Source: Selaginella moellendorffii
Taxonomy: Eukaryota; Streptophyta; Lycopodiopsida; Selaginellales; Selaginellaceae
Assembly (NCBI RefSeq): GCF_000143415.4
Contig: NW_003314424.1
Coordinates: 139,208-203,207 of the forward strand
DNA: 64,000 nt
Direction of reading: 5' to 3'
A program made the translations under genes and the position numbers. Below the pieces are notes generated by a model that did not search any database, was not told the DNA's origin, and saw nothing but the letters and a program-made list of their open reading frames with translations. Numbering within the stretch: the first letter of the stretch is position 1; the number at the start of each line of letters is the position of its first letter. Of the stretch, positions 10,117-20,857 are shown in pieces.

Positions 10117-12110
10117 ATGGCAGCGGCGGCGGCGGTGCCCAGCTTTGGGGAGCTGGGCGTGCGCGAGGAGCTTGTAGACGCCTGCACCAAGCTCGGATGG
10201 AAGGCACCCACGCCCATCCAGGTGGAGGCGCTCCCGCTGGCTCTGCAAGGTTTGTGTGTGTCCTGTTCGTGCGCGTGTGTGTTCCAATCTCTCCACGCTT
10301 GTTGCTGACAGGCCGGGACTTGATCGGCCTCGCGCAGACTGGATCCGGGAAGACAGCGGCTTTCGCGCTGCCTATACTTCAAGCGCTGTTCCAGCAGTGC
10401 CACCCATTCTTTGCGTGCGTCCTGTCTCCCACCAGGTAAGAGAGCACAGGCGAGGAGAACTAATTACCTGGATGGATCATCAAATGCAGGGAGCTGGCCA
10501 TCCAGATATCGGAGCAGTTTGAAGCGCTAGGATCACAAATCGGCGTCAGGAGCGTGGCTGTAAGAGTTGCTCTATCACCTGTTTTCGTCAGTTCCTTGTT
10601 GCGTGCTTGCGCGTGGACAGATTGTTGGAGGTGTCTCTATGGTAGATCAGGCTGTTGCGCTGGGCAAGAACCCGCATATTGTGGTATGTTCTCTGCACGC
10701 AAGCACCGAGCTTTTTTACGACATTCCTCTTTCCACCAGGTAGCCACACCTGGAAGGCTGCTGGATCACCTCACAAACACAAAAGGCTTTAGCTTGCGAA
10801 ACGTCAAGTACCTGGTAAAGATGACATGACACACCTCTTCTTCCCTTAAGGTCCGTGCTTCTTTGTGATCAGGTGCTTGATGAAGCGGACAAGATCCTGC
10901 ACAACGATTTCGAGAAGGAGGTCGATGAGATCCTCAAGGTTGTCCCTCGGGAGAGGAAGACGTTCCTCTTCTCTGCTACAATGACAAACAAGGTGCGCTT
11001 TGTCTCCTGCTTTTTTCTCGTTCCGTTCATGTTCAACGTACGAGCAGGTGGCAAAACTTCAACGAGCCTGTCTTCGAAATCCGACAAAGGTTTGTGTTGC
11101 CTGTTTGCGGTTGCCAGATACTTGAGACAAGTGCATTGCAGGTGGAAGTCTCCTCCAAATACACTACCGCTCTTACCCTGAAACAAGAGTATGTCTTTGT
11201 TCCTGCCAAGCACAAGGTTTGCACCCGTGTTCTTGCTGTTTGAGTTTTGTCTCTCGTCCACATTGGCCAGGACTGTTACTTTGTATTCCTGCTAAACGAG
11301 ATGGCGGGGAGTACGGCAATGGTTTTCACAAGAACCTGTGACAGCACGAGGCGGCTGGCATTGATTCTCCGTAGCCTTGGATTCGGTGCTATCCCCATCA
11401 GCGGCCAGATGAGCCAGGTAAGGGGTCTTGGTTCGTCTATCCAACCAAACAGAGATGAGCTCACAGGTTTCCCCTTGTGCAGTCCAAGCGCTCGGGTGCC
11501 TTGTTGAAGTTTAAAGCTGGCGACAGAAACCTGCTCATATGTACTGACGTCGCCAGTCGTGGCCTCGACATCCCATCTGTGGATGTGGTCATCAACTACG
11601 ACATACCAACAAACTCCAAGGCAAGTTTCATAAGACATTATCAGCTGCTCCTGACTCTCCCTTTCTCTCCCCTGGCTTTTGCAGGATTACATACATCGCG
11701 TAGGAAGAACGGCCCGAGCTGGGAGGTCCGGGCGTGCAATATCCATTGTCACCCAGTACGACGTGGACCTGTACAAGAGGATAGAGGACTTGATTGGTAA
11801 GTGATCATGGACCTCTTGTTCGTTCTAACACTACTTGTCAGGCATGACTCTCCCCGAGTTTCCAGCAAAGGCGGACGAGGTCTTGTTACTCGAGGAGCGC
11901 GTCAGTGAGGCGCAGAGACTAGCTGCAATGGTTTGTACTCTTCTTTATTCTATGTACTGGTTAGTTGGATTACATTTTCTTGTGTGTGTGCAGCACATCC
12001 GAGAGAAGGACGCGTCCAAGAAATCCAAGAAGCGGCGGAACGGCGACGACGATGAGGCAGACGATGGTGGCTATATGGCTGGAAAGAGGAAGCAGTCGAA
12101 GAAGCGCTAG
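10117..12110 (+). CDS. DEAD-box RNA helicase DDX47/RRP3 (plant RH10 type)
   Basis: Thirteen exons (10117-10249, 10312-10435, 10490-10559, 10621-10683, 10740-10814, 10873-10992, 11048-11089, 11142-11216, 11271-11417, 11483-11620, 11685-11796, 11842-11930, 11994-12110) give 434 residues in one unbroken frame. Helicase motifs in order: Q motif (PTPIQ), I (AQTGSGKT), Ia (PTREL), Ib (TPGRL), II (DEAD), III (SAT), IV (VFTRT), V (DVASRGLDI), VI ([10 protein letters not shown]), then a Lys-rich tail ([15 protein letters not shown]). This is the Rrp3/DDX47 branch, needed for 18S rRNA maturation in the nucleolus. All introns are 45-65 nt. The intron at 11621-11684 begins with GC rather than GT. The ATG at 10117 is the first in frame. 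The stop codon overlaps the stop of PLAC8 on the other strand. Confidence 0.93.
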
Positions 12111-12580
12111 AAGGAACACGTCCTGGTGAAGTACTGGCGCTGGGGAGGCAGGGTGGCCACAAGCCTCTTGCTGCGCAAGTCGATCTCTCGGGCCTCTTGA
12201 CAGAAGGCGCAGGGGAAGCACAGGCAGTGGACGCAGCAGTCACAGAGAGGAGACTCTGGGAGGTGGAACACGGATCGCAGCTTGCGCCTGTACCAGCACG
12301 AGTATGCGCATCCGCACAGGCACGGCTGGAGGAGGAACCAGAGCAGACAGGCAGCCACGCACGAAGTCTGGCCCCCGTCGAGAATCTCCACGTTCCTTCC
12401 CAGCGCCACACAGGGGCACAAACAGCCCAAGACACAAGTGGGGATGTCTGTCAAGCAATCGCACAAACCCGACTGCCACCCCTCCTCGTCGCCGCCATCA
12501 CCACCACCGCCGGACACAAACCCCGCCTCCGCGTATCGTTGATAGGCAGCCGCATAGGCCTCGTCGCCACTGGAAGCCAT
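12107..12580 (-). CDS. PLAC8 / PCR-like cysteine-rich membrane protein
   Basis: A single exon of 157 residues. After a Gly-rich start the PLAC8 domain begins with WQSGLCDCLTDIPTCVLG and CLCPCVALGRN. It continues with two hydrophobic Cys-rich stretches (CLLWFLLQPCLCGCAYSCWY and PLCDCCVHCLCFPCAFCQEAR) and the closing EIDLRS. The family includes plant cadmium-resistance (PCR) and fruit-weight (FWL/CNR) proteins of the plasma membrane, involved in metal transport or cell number. Which role this one has cannot be told. Its TAG stop (12109-12107) and the TAG of the DDX47 helicase on the plus strand (12108-12110) share the palindrome CTAG. Confidence 0.88.
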   Translation of the reverse strand: MASSGDEAYAAAYQRYAEAGFVSGGGGDGGDEEGWQSGLCDCLTDIPTCVLGCLCPCVALGRNVEILDGGQTSCVAACLLWFLLQPCLCGCAYSCWYRRKLRSVFHLPESPLCDCCVHCLCFPCAFCQEAREIDLRSKRLVATLPPQRQYFTRTCSF

Positions 12581-12639
12581 CGCCGATCGCCAAATAGTAT
12601 CAACCCTAGCTTAAATTAAATCCCTTTGAAGACCATTTA

Positions 12640-14720
12640 CGCGGCTGGAGCTCCGCGTCCGTGACCTGGTGCGGTTGCCGTGCGACTCCGGCAAGCTTCA
12701 CTGCCCTGTTTCGAATGTGAACCGGCACGGCTCGAAGCTCGTCTGTCCATCCGGCCCTGGCATCAGCACGGGAAGGGAAGCAGTGCATCGTAAGTTTCCT
12801 TCCATTGCAGTATAATTGCCACAGTGCCCAAGAGCAAGTCATCTGCTTTCTGTTGAGGAATGCGAAACCAAACACAGCTTGGTCACAAAGACTTATTGTC
12901 ACTTTCTATTGCCAGAAGCAGCACACTTGCTTAAAAATCCGCTGCACCACCTCCAGGGAACCGGTTTGGACTCGGACACCGCCTTCAGCACCTCCCCACT
13001 GAGTACAGGTAGCTGGAGGAACGAACAAAGTCAGCGGAGAGAAGATAGCTAGCCACGTCTCCTCCATTAAATGTGGCTCCGACTGCTCCTTCATCCTACT
13101 CCTCTGGAGATTTCATGCGAGTTAGACTGGCGAGAATCCTATCAATCAGCTGCTGGCCATGTGTAGCACTTCAATCTGGGATGTCTGCCTGTAAACCCGA
13201 TCTTGAGAAAGGACACGTATAGTCAGCTCTCTTATGGTTCTTGACAGCAAGGGACAGCATGCCAGAGCTCTCTAGCAAAGGGAAGAGATCGATTTACCCT
13301 GGGCCAGTTTTTCATGAGCGTCCTGCTGGCTTGCAAGAAGTGCAAAGAGCCACATAGGCAGCCAATTTGCGTACATACCACTTAAACATCGTGCACAAGA
13401 ACCCGACGATGGGGATGGCGTGGGAGTTTGACATCATACCCCAACACGGCATTATTGGAGTATAGATTTAAAATAGTGATTAAATCAAATTCTCATTGCG
13501 GATGGGCGATAATAATTCAAATAAACGTCTGCGAATCACCCCCTTCACTCATGCCTTCTTCTTAAGAATGTGCGCCCCAAGTCTTGGTTGCCTACTGTAG
13601 CTACATCCTTGTTCCATCCTTGTTCTCCCGTTACAAGCGGCTAAAACCTCACGCACAAAAGAGGATGGATATCTTACCGTAGGGGGTCTTTACTCTTCTG
13701 CGATTTCGAAGTTCCTTGTGTTGCCAGCTACTTGCACTGAAATCGGTAAAGCGCATTAGGACGACAAGTGTTTTAGACTAATTACCTTGTGAGTTGTACA
13801 GATCGCCATTCATCACAGACTGTGACGCTTCCCGCTGTTTCTTCTTTTTCCTTCGACTGGCTGTCGCCTCGGGGTTCACTACCTTCACTCTCTTCCAGTT
13901 GCCTCTTCTTCCCAACTGTCAGTTCTGCTTGGTCCACATCTGCTACTGGCACTTTGTCCCTCGCCACCCTGAGAAATGCATGGTTCCCAGCTGCAAATCG
14001 TTTTTGGACAAAGCGGACATGGCTTCCCCAACCTTTTGTGAAGGTTGCTGCTCTGACATCTTTAGGTCCTCCTTTAGCTTCCTCTGCCTCTCTGCTTCTT
14101 GCAATGCTTGCCTTTTCGCCTGCAAAGCTTCTTGTTGCTCCTCCAGCTTCTCCATCTAAACTTGTAACTCATGTATATTCTCGCTCCTCTGCTTGCTTCT
14201 TCACCCCCACTTTCTTGGCCATGTTCAATTATGTGCCGCAGATCAACATCACTGATCAGCTCTTCCCCTCCCTTTCGAGCCTAGACAAAATCACCTCTCT
14301 AGTATGCAGCTTCCCTTTCAAGTGCCAAGGTCTCCATTTCCCTGTCCACCCACTCACGGAGCTCTCGCTTTTCCTGCTTAGCCGTTTCGCCTCGTCATGC
14401 AGCCACTTCATTGACTGCTTTTTACTCAATTTCCTTCGTAAGCCTGTCCTTCCTTTCATTGAGACTCCGACTTCTCCTAGTTCCTAAGCTCGTCAGATTC
14501 AGTCATTAAGTCTTGTTGACATGCCCGGAAATCGTTTATACCTCTTTCAATCAGCTGAACCTTGAGAAGAACTTCCCTCTCATTCTTGATCACATCAAGT
14601 AATTCTCCTCCTGAATCACCTTGAACCCCTCGAGTTCATCTTTCTCGGACGCGAACGCCAGAGGAAGCTCCTCCTCAACTTTCTCATCCAGGGTGCAGAA
14701 AATTAGCTTTGACATGGCCC
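12640..14720 (-). pseudogene. Decayed copy of the NTPase gene and CRWN 3' half
   Basis: This block repeats, in the same order and orientation, sequence from 21.4-24.4 kb. 12955-13450 matches the NTPase gene (21405-22290), 13500-13800 the end of CRWN, and 13800-14700 the CRWN coiled coil. Short stretches still translate alike (EDLKMSEQQPSQK, GKKRQLEESEGSE). The acidic CRWN tail and several coiled-coil segments are deleted, and frameshifts and stops are frequent. Nothing continuous can be coded. At 12700-12900 it carries a further segment that recurs at 15670-15900. Confidence 0.85.
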
Positions 14721-14899
14721 ACAAAAACAGCTGTCAAATATAGAGGAACTAGTTCAGTCCGTTCCTTTTCTTATACCAGGTTGTTAGAGAATGCCCAGAA
14801 GAATGTAAAGCGGAAAATAAGCTTTATTTACGCATGCTGTCCCTCTTGCAGCAAACAATTTCAGTGATTAAGTTGGCAATCCAACATCTCTCGAACTGC

Positions 14900-15870
14900 A
14901 CTAAACCTGCTCTACCTTTGACTTGGGCAATTTAAAATAATTCAAAATGTCCCCTCGTCTCCTTATGAAATGATCTTCCATTTTAAAATATGCTGTGCAC
15001 AATTGCATAAGAGCATTAAGAAGTTTTTCATGCACAAAAATATAAAAATGAGCTATCCAAACATGTTTATATCCACTTACCCCAAGAAATAAATATGCAA
15101 ATTTGAGTAAAATCAACACTCTACCGTCTTCTGAAATTTTGACTGATGACTTCTTACATCCTCCCAAATGCATGTAGATGGCAATTCCATGACAACTTGC
15201 CTCTTCTTTCGAGATGGCTCCCCCTGATGACTTTCATTCTCATCACTGTCATTTTCTTTATCTCTATATGTTGAATCCTTGAGTTTGTCATGATCGTCAT
15301 CATCTTCAGCACGCAGACTCTGCTGTTTCATTTTCGTGCAGCTATGCACAGGACTATGGGGAACTTCATCCGGATCCACGTCCATGTGTTGGAGCAGTCC
15401 CTTGCCAGCCTCAGGGAGGACCTGTGGAACTTGGCAGGGGCTGGCTTCTGGACCATGGCTAGAGATGACTCCTGGAACCGGAGCCTGGCTGGAGCTGGCT
15501 TCTGAAACCGGAGCTTCCCCCCTGCAATGAACACTGGTGATTAAAAGCGAGTGAGAAAGAGAGCATACTCCAATGCAGCCTTGGCAAGCTTTTGAGTGTT
15601 CACAGAGTAGGTGTCTCTGATTCGAATCTGAACCCGGCTCGCATTCTGTCATCACGAAGCTCATACATCTCATCTGGCCCTGGCATCAGCACAGGAAGCA
15701 GTGCATCCTACGCTTCCTGGTTCCGTTGCGGTATGATCGCCACACTGACCAGAAAGCATAAGAGCAAGTCTTCCTTGGTGATCTGCTTTCTGTTGAGGAT
15801 GATGAAGCGGTTGAAGCAGACAAGCCCTTTTACTTCCAGCGGTTTCCCACACAGCTTGGTCACAAAGCCC
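14900..15870 (-). pseudogene. Second gene remnant, probably the lost 3' part of an NTPase-family gene
   Basis: On the minus strand, 15870-15670 reads KLRGFVTKLCGKPLEVKGLV and RKQITKEDLLLCFLVSVAII, with one stop soon after. The same DNA, more decayed, lies at 12900-12700, directly downstream of an NTPase remnant, so this segment is likely the continuation of that gene family. Downstream (15540-15113) is an open, acidic frame with MDVDPDEVPH, a run of Asp and a basic EPSRKKRQVV stretch resembling a nuclear signal. No intact exon chain could be built. The link to the NTPase family is inference from order only. Confidence 0.5.
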
Positions 15871-15883
15871 CGGAGCTTGACAG

Positions 15884-16935
15884 TGTACTCAGAACATTCC
15901 GCAATTTTCCAGGTGATGTATTTTCTTTCCTCCAACAGTGCTTGTTTCTAACATTCAACCATGCGTATTTCAGTGCATTCAGGGGCTTCCAGAGGGCGAA
16001 ATGCATAGGATTTCTCTCATCGTTATACTTTACCAATCCAAACTGAACTTCTCTTTAAAAATCAGGGCTGGCCAGTGAAAAGGCTCAAGGACGTCAAACC
16101 ATCAGATGCACTGAAACATCCAAACTTAAGTATAGGAAAGAAAATTACAGTGGATTCGGCAACCTTGATGAACAAGGTATAAAAAACTTTTTTATAAGCT
16201 GATATTTTGTCTGCTGAACTAACATCTTCTGCTGGCAGGGACTCGAGGTCATTGAAGCTCACTATTTGTTTGGAGCTGACTATGATGACATTGACATTGT
16301 TATCCATCCCCAATCGATTATACCCTCCATAATCAAGCCATAGGTAATATTAGTTGAATGCTGCGTCAACACACAACTAACACAACTAGTCAAATACAGG
16401 ATTCCTCCATTCTGGTGCAATTGGGGTGGCCTGACATGCGACTACCTATTCTTTACACACTCTCTTGGCCGGATAGGATTCCATGCTCAGAAATCACCTG
16501 GCCAAGGCTTGATTTTGTCAAGTAAGCTTCACATTTTATCACCTTGTCCTTTGGAAACATTTATTCACACCGGAGCTTTGAAACAGGACTGGATCGCTAA
16601 CGTTCAAAGCCCCCGACTGAGCAAAGGATCCATCCATGGACATATCCTATGCAGCTGGAAGAATGGGAGGAACCATGACAGGAGTCATGAGCGCGGCCAA
16701 CGAGAAAGCAGTGGAGCTCTTCCTAGACGAGAAGTAAGCAAAATAGTTGGTTTCCAAGGATTCTTTTCTCATGATTGGTTATTTCGACATCATCAGATTG
16801 ATCGAGAAGACTTGCGAAACGCACAAGTGAGATTTTGTCAAGGAGCCAAGCCTGGATGTTATCCTCGCATCCGACCAATGGGCCCGGATTTACGCTGCGG
16901 AAGTCGCGGCACGGGCCTCTCTGGTATGAGAATAT
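15884..16935 (+). pseudogene. DXR (DXP reductoisomerase) gene, 3' piece
   Basis: Exon pieces in order on the plus strand: SEHSAIFQ (to 15912), [14 protein letters not shown] (15974 on), [19 protein letters not shown] and [14 protein letters not shown] (to 16176), [20 protein letters not shown] (16239 on), [20 protein letters not shown] (16400-16522), [20 protein letters not shown] (to about 16735) and KEPSLDVILASDQWARIYAA (to about 16930). These are the catalytic and C-terminal parts of 1-deoxy-D-xylulose-5-phosphate reductoisomerase, the plastid MEP-pathway enzyme. Intron ends are still visible. There are frameshifts and an in-frame TGA after CETHK, and the segment between RIS and WPVK is eroded. 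The 5' half lies about 4 kb downstream, so this is a displaced dead piece. Confidence 0.87.
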
Positions 16936-17049
16936 ATATACACCTCTGTTCTTTGAACTAAAAGCTCTTGTTGCTTGCGGTTCTCGATCGACTTAATTCG
17001 TAAAACGTTTCTTCCAGCTTCGTAGTCAGGGACAGGGTCCAAGAATGTA

Positions 17050-17470
17050 CGCTGGAGGTCTCAAAGTCAGTGGATCTTTCTTGTTATCACGCGAGGAAGA
17101 ATGGTGGTTGCTGGCAACCGAGTCGTAACCATGAGCACCAGCAGCAGCAGGATGATCGCAATGAGCGTGCACTTCCGGGAGCTCCTCTGGTGCTGCTTGG
17201 CATAGTGGCTGCGAGTTCCCTGTCCACGTAGTTGGCCGCCATGCAATCATATCTCAAGGAGCTTCCACCAGCACAGCCATGTCGAGAAAAATCTGGTGGA
17301 GTTCCAGCAAGTTTTTCTTGATCTCCTTTCCCTCTCCCGGATCTCCTCATACTGGATCGCCCTCTGGACGAACACCGGTCTCGACTCTTGATGGTCTTGT
17401 GCTGCACCGTCCAATAGACAAGATCTGACAGACAAACTTGAACATGTCACTCGCCTCTCAAACTTGATCA
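17050..17470 (-). pseudogene. Qa-SNARE (syntaxin) 3' fragment
   Basis: On the minus strand one frame gives KKNLLELHQIFLDMAVLVEA and another, after a gap, KQHQRSSRKCTLIAIILLLL with VLMVTTRL. These are the zero-layer helix and the C-terminal membrane anchor of plant SYP1-type syntaxins, which mediate vesicle fusion at the plasma membrane. Much of the SNARE helix between them is missing and the pieces lie in different frames, so this is a truncated pseudogene. Confidence 0.72.
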
Positions 17471-17583
17471 TCCAAAATGTAAATGTAAATGTGGCAAACT
17501 CATGTATGCCCGAAGTTCATCCAACTTTCACGAGTTGGATTTCAATCTAAACAACAAGCATTATCATGCTATTGCATCAAAAG

Positions 17584-18435
17584 TCATGCAGAAGAAATGG
17601 GCGGTAGCTGCAGAAGTACACGATCTTGAGCCCACACTACATTGAAGGTGGTAGCCTCCAAATCACCAAGCTCTGGAGCGCGGTTGCACACAACAACATT
17701 TGGAATACCAAATCCAGAATCAGCATGCATGGTGTGGTAATGCCACTGCCTCTCCTCCAAGTCGTAGACCACAATGAAGCGACCAGAGTCTACATCCGGA
17801 TAGCTTATATTCCCCTGAGATATGCAAGCGTAGCGACCACCTGCCGTAAACCAAAACAAGTTACCACCTAATCTGTCAACCCCATCCTGGTATATGGGAT
17901 GTGTAGCAACTTTTTGCCACCCTTCTTCACCACCCTGCCAGCTGAAGACCTGAAACTCTTCAAAAGGTATGCAAGACATCATGTAGAAGCTGCCCTCGTG
18001 CCAGTGGAAACCCTTAGGACGAACATTATCTGGCGCCGCCGGCAAGCCCTTGTATGATCGATTCTTGGGGTTGTAGTGGACGGATGGAATGTACGTATTT
18101 CCAATCTCCCTCACCTCTTGAGCATCCATTAACTCAAGCTCGACGTCTTCTTTCCCTTCAACATCTAACAGAGGCTGCCAGCTCCCGGTGGAGGAGACGT
18201 AGAGAAAGCAACCGTGGATTGCCATGTACGCAACGTAGAGCTGATCATGATATCTGTCGAGCAGCAAAGAGAATGGACCCATTTCGTGGCAGGAAGGGGC
18301 CAAGCGTAGGCCATGGCTTCCAATTAACTGCTCCGGGATCATGAGACGTTCTCCATCACACGGGCTCCATGCTAATGTGCAATCGTCTGTGCCATTGCCT
18401 CTGTGAACGAGGACCCAGGTTTTTGAATCATCCAT
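17584..18435 (-). CDS. Kelch-like beta-propeller protein, F-box not seen
   Basis: An open frame of 283 residues, rich in Trp, Gly and Tyr, with repeated strands such as GNTYIPSVHYNPKNRSY, PKGFHWHEGSFYMMSCIPFE, LGGNLFWFTAGGRYACISQ and FIVVYDLEERQWHYHTMHAD. This resembles the propeller half of plant F-box/kelch proteins. No F-box is visible at the N-terminus. The frame stays open upstream of the ATG at 18435 to about 18535 (GEWEIVSDPGLELFP) without another ATG, so the true protein may be longer by a missing 5' exon or may have lost it. It is the only open frame among broken gene pieces. It could be a truncated F-box gene rather than a working one. Confidence 0.55.
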   Translation of the reverse strand: MDDSKTWVLVHRGNGTDDCTLAWSPCDGERLMIPEQLIGSHGLRLAPSCHEMGPFSLLLDRYHDQLYVAYMAIHGCFLYVSSTGSWQPLLDVEGKEDVELELMDAQEVREIGNTYIPSVHYNPKNRSYKGLPAAPDNVRPKGFHWHEGSFYMMSCIPFEEFQVFSWQGGEEGWQKVATHPIYQDGVDRLGGNLFWFTAGGRYACISQGNISYPDVDSGRFIVVYDLEERQWHYHTMHADSGFGIPNVVVCNRAPELGDLEATTFNVVWAQDRVLLQLPPISSA

Positions 18436-18591
18436 CTCCTCTATCCTATTTGCTACTTTAACCGCTGAACCTTTAGCCGATGGAAACAGCTCCAGCCCTG
18501 GATCAGAGACAATCTCCCACTCACCATCATCACCCGGTAACCATGCTCAAGACCTCAACCTAATTATCTAGGGTTCATCTGGATCTATGGC

Positions 18592-19332
18592 TTACACTCT
18601 CATGCGCGAGGAGCTCTTGGACTTTGTGCTATCCGAGAAGCTGCTTGGTATTGATTGGCATAGTTCATTTTTCGTCTCTCACTGCTTACAGCTACTACAG
18701 TACAGGCTTTCAATTTTGACGATTGATACAAGGAGTGGTATATAGACCACGGATCCCAGGAGAACAATGTTCACGTGCTCGAAACAATGGCTTTTCCTGC
18801 CGAATTTTTTCCAAATGGCATCCAGCCATACAAAGGTATGGGAGTTAGAATACACCATACCTTGACTGGTGTGATTTACCACAAGGACGGCTACTTTTGC
18901 TCTACCCACCATAGATGCTTGGCGGATGAGAAAATGATGAAGACTCACAAAGCTAAGGAGATTCCAGGATACCATGTATGTTACACTGCTACTTTGAGAG
19001 GTATGTTTTCTGTGTTTTATTGCTTTCTATTTATTCAGCATTGAATTTTAAGAGACATTATCCCACTTGAAATGGTGCTGATCTTTGGTGGACTTGGAAG
19101 TATTCCAAAATCACATGGCCACGGTATTCTATCATCACAAGCTGGGTTCCACAAGTTGGGTTTCATGAGTGGCCTTTTGTATCATTTTGTGATCACGAAG
19201 TATTTGATTTATAGATGATATTTTTTTTACAACATTTATTTTTCTATTTTCTCAGTATCAAAGACATAGAATGGATCATGGAGGGCACGGACTGGACTTT
19301 CAAGATCACCTGCATCAATTGTAAAAAGTAGA
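18592..19332 (+). pseudogene. Unidentified gene remnant with an in-frame stop
   Basis: Coding-like pieces on the plus strand are MAYTLMREELLDFVLSEKLL (18592 on), a stretch at about 18710-19000 with HVLETMAFPAEFFPNGIQPY and HHTLTGVIYHKDGYFCSTHH, and DIEWIMEGTDWTFKITCINC ending at TAG near 19332. The middle piece is preceded in frame by NFDD, a TGA stop, then YKEWYIDHG; a Trp codon probably mutated. I do not recognise the family. The Cys and His residues could bind metal. Splice sites between pieces are uncertain. Confidence 0.35.
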
Positions 19333-19559
19333 TCCTACAGTGGTGAAAGGAGTTGTGACTGTACACAAAGAAGGTTGAGTTAAAAACTCAGGGAGAGCGC
19401 CTCGAATGTCTAACCGTAATCCATCCCTGCCAAGAACAAAAAGAATAAAGCAAAAACCCGTCTACCTATAGCATATGTTGGTGTTTCCTTCAAAACGTTC
19501 GCCAGCATCACGTAAGGCAAGTGCTTCCCCAGACTTTTGGAGTGAGTCGTCTCTAAACA

Positions 19560-19760
19560 TTCTCCACTCCCTCGACTCCGGAGCTAATGCCATCCGAGTG
19601 TGTGATGCAAGCTCCAACGAAGGATGTCCAGCCGATAGCTCCAGGCCTGAGAGGCATCGAATTCAGCAACTCATGAGCCTCCGTTAACTTCCCAACTCTT
19701 CCCAGGATGTCAGCCAGTAGTGCTAACTTTAGGGCTCTTGGTTTGTATGCATTGCCGCTG
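19560..19760 (-). pseudogene. PPR protein E-domain fragment
   Basis: The minus-strand frame contains LALLADILGRVGKLTEAHEL, LNSMPLRPGAIGW and SFVGACITH, the E1 region that ends PLS-class PPR proteins of plant organelles. The rest of the protein is absent. It is part of the gene-fragment cluster. Confidence 0.7.
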
Positions 19761-20119
19761 CGATATTCCGAGCGATTGACCGCGCGTCTAGTGATTTCTG
19801 GGAGCTGCCGATGGCTTTGGAGGCTGTCTTTAGCAAATGCTTTTCTGGAGCTGGGATTTCTCATGGATGTGGAAATTTCTTTCTAGGGGGATTTGCAGCA
19901 GCTGAGCTCGAGCTCCAGGTCGTGTTTCACGGGAAGGAAATTGGCAGTAACAGGTGCGTGAGACACGTTTTCGACAGCGACAGTGCTCATTCGTGCATGT
20001 TTGCGGGCGCTCAATGTGGTACCTCCTCCAGTACGCAGGAGTACCCAAGAAATGCTGGTTCCTCTAAGATACGCTGCTCGTCAAATGATCCTCCCTCAGC
20101 TTGGCCAGAGCAATGGTGG

Positions 20120-20632
20120 ATGGAGCTAGGAAAAAATCCTGGGATGGACCAAAGCCCATTTCACTTCTTGGATCCACGGGCTCCATCGGCACACAGGTTA
20201 GAATCCCTGTTTTCCTTCGTTTCCTATGCAAGCGATGAGGATGCTAACGTGGTGTTGTGCCACACACTTGACATCATCTCGGAAAACCCTGACAGATTCG
20301 AAGTTGTTGGCCTGGCTTCTGGCTCAAACGTTACACTTGTTGCTGATCAGGTAAACTACGAATTGGTCAGCCGTCGTATCTGTTTATACGAGCTTACACT
20401 GCCAATCAACAGGTCAGGAGATTCAAACCAAGCATGGTTGGGATTCGAGACCGAATTAAAAGAAGCCATTGCTGATCTTGACGAAAATCCAGAGATTGTC
20501 GTTGGGGACGAAGGAATTGTACAGGTACTTCAATTTGCTCAGTTGTTTTTTCTCATATTTTTTTTCTCTTGTGTTTGCTTTTTTTTGCTCTTCAGATAGC
20601 GTGTCATCCAGAGGCAGTAGAAGTTGTGGCAT
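20120..20632 (+). pseudogene. DXR gene, 5' piece
   Basis: Exon pieces on the plus strand: [20 protein letters not shown] (NADPH-binding motif, exon ending at 20196), TLDIISENPDRFEVVGLASG with SNVTLVADQ (to 20350), VRRFKPSMVGIRD with ELKEAIADLDENPEIVVGDE (to 20524) and ACHPEAVEVVA (to about 20632). Frameshifts occur before KSW and inside the third exon. The acceptor before TLDI reads AC instead of AG. An upstream frame from 19811 (MALEAVFSKCFSGAG) may be the old transit peptide. The sequence then breaks off into unrelated DNA. Confidence 0.85.
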
Positions 20633-20790
20633 ATTGGCGGAGGCAGCCGCGCGCATACCGGACAACAAAGATCAGTTGAATGCGGTGCTGGAGGTGGCGC
20701 AGCGAGTTTTCAAGCAAGCGTACGTTGTGGAGGGGCCTCGAGGGGAAATAGTTACATGCCTGTTGCAAGCACGTCGTTGAAGACTAAGTT

Positions 20791-20857
20791 TACTCAGCCG
20801 GCAGTCCATATGTTCTACCTCTTGCAAAGAAACACGGAATCAACATCCTACCTGCGG
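20791..20857 (+). pseudogene. DXR gene, small middle piece
   Basis: One frame reads AGSPYVLPLAKKHGINILPA, the DXR segment just before SEHSAIFQ. In the intact enzyme it continues directly into the piece now found at 15884. The break falls inside what was one exon. It is followed at once by the inverted piece 20858-21010. Confidence 0.8.
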
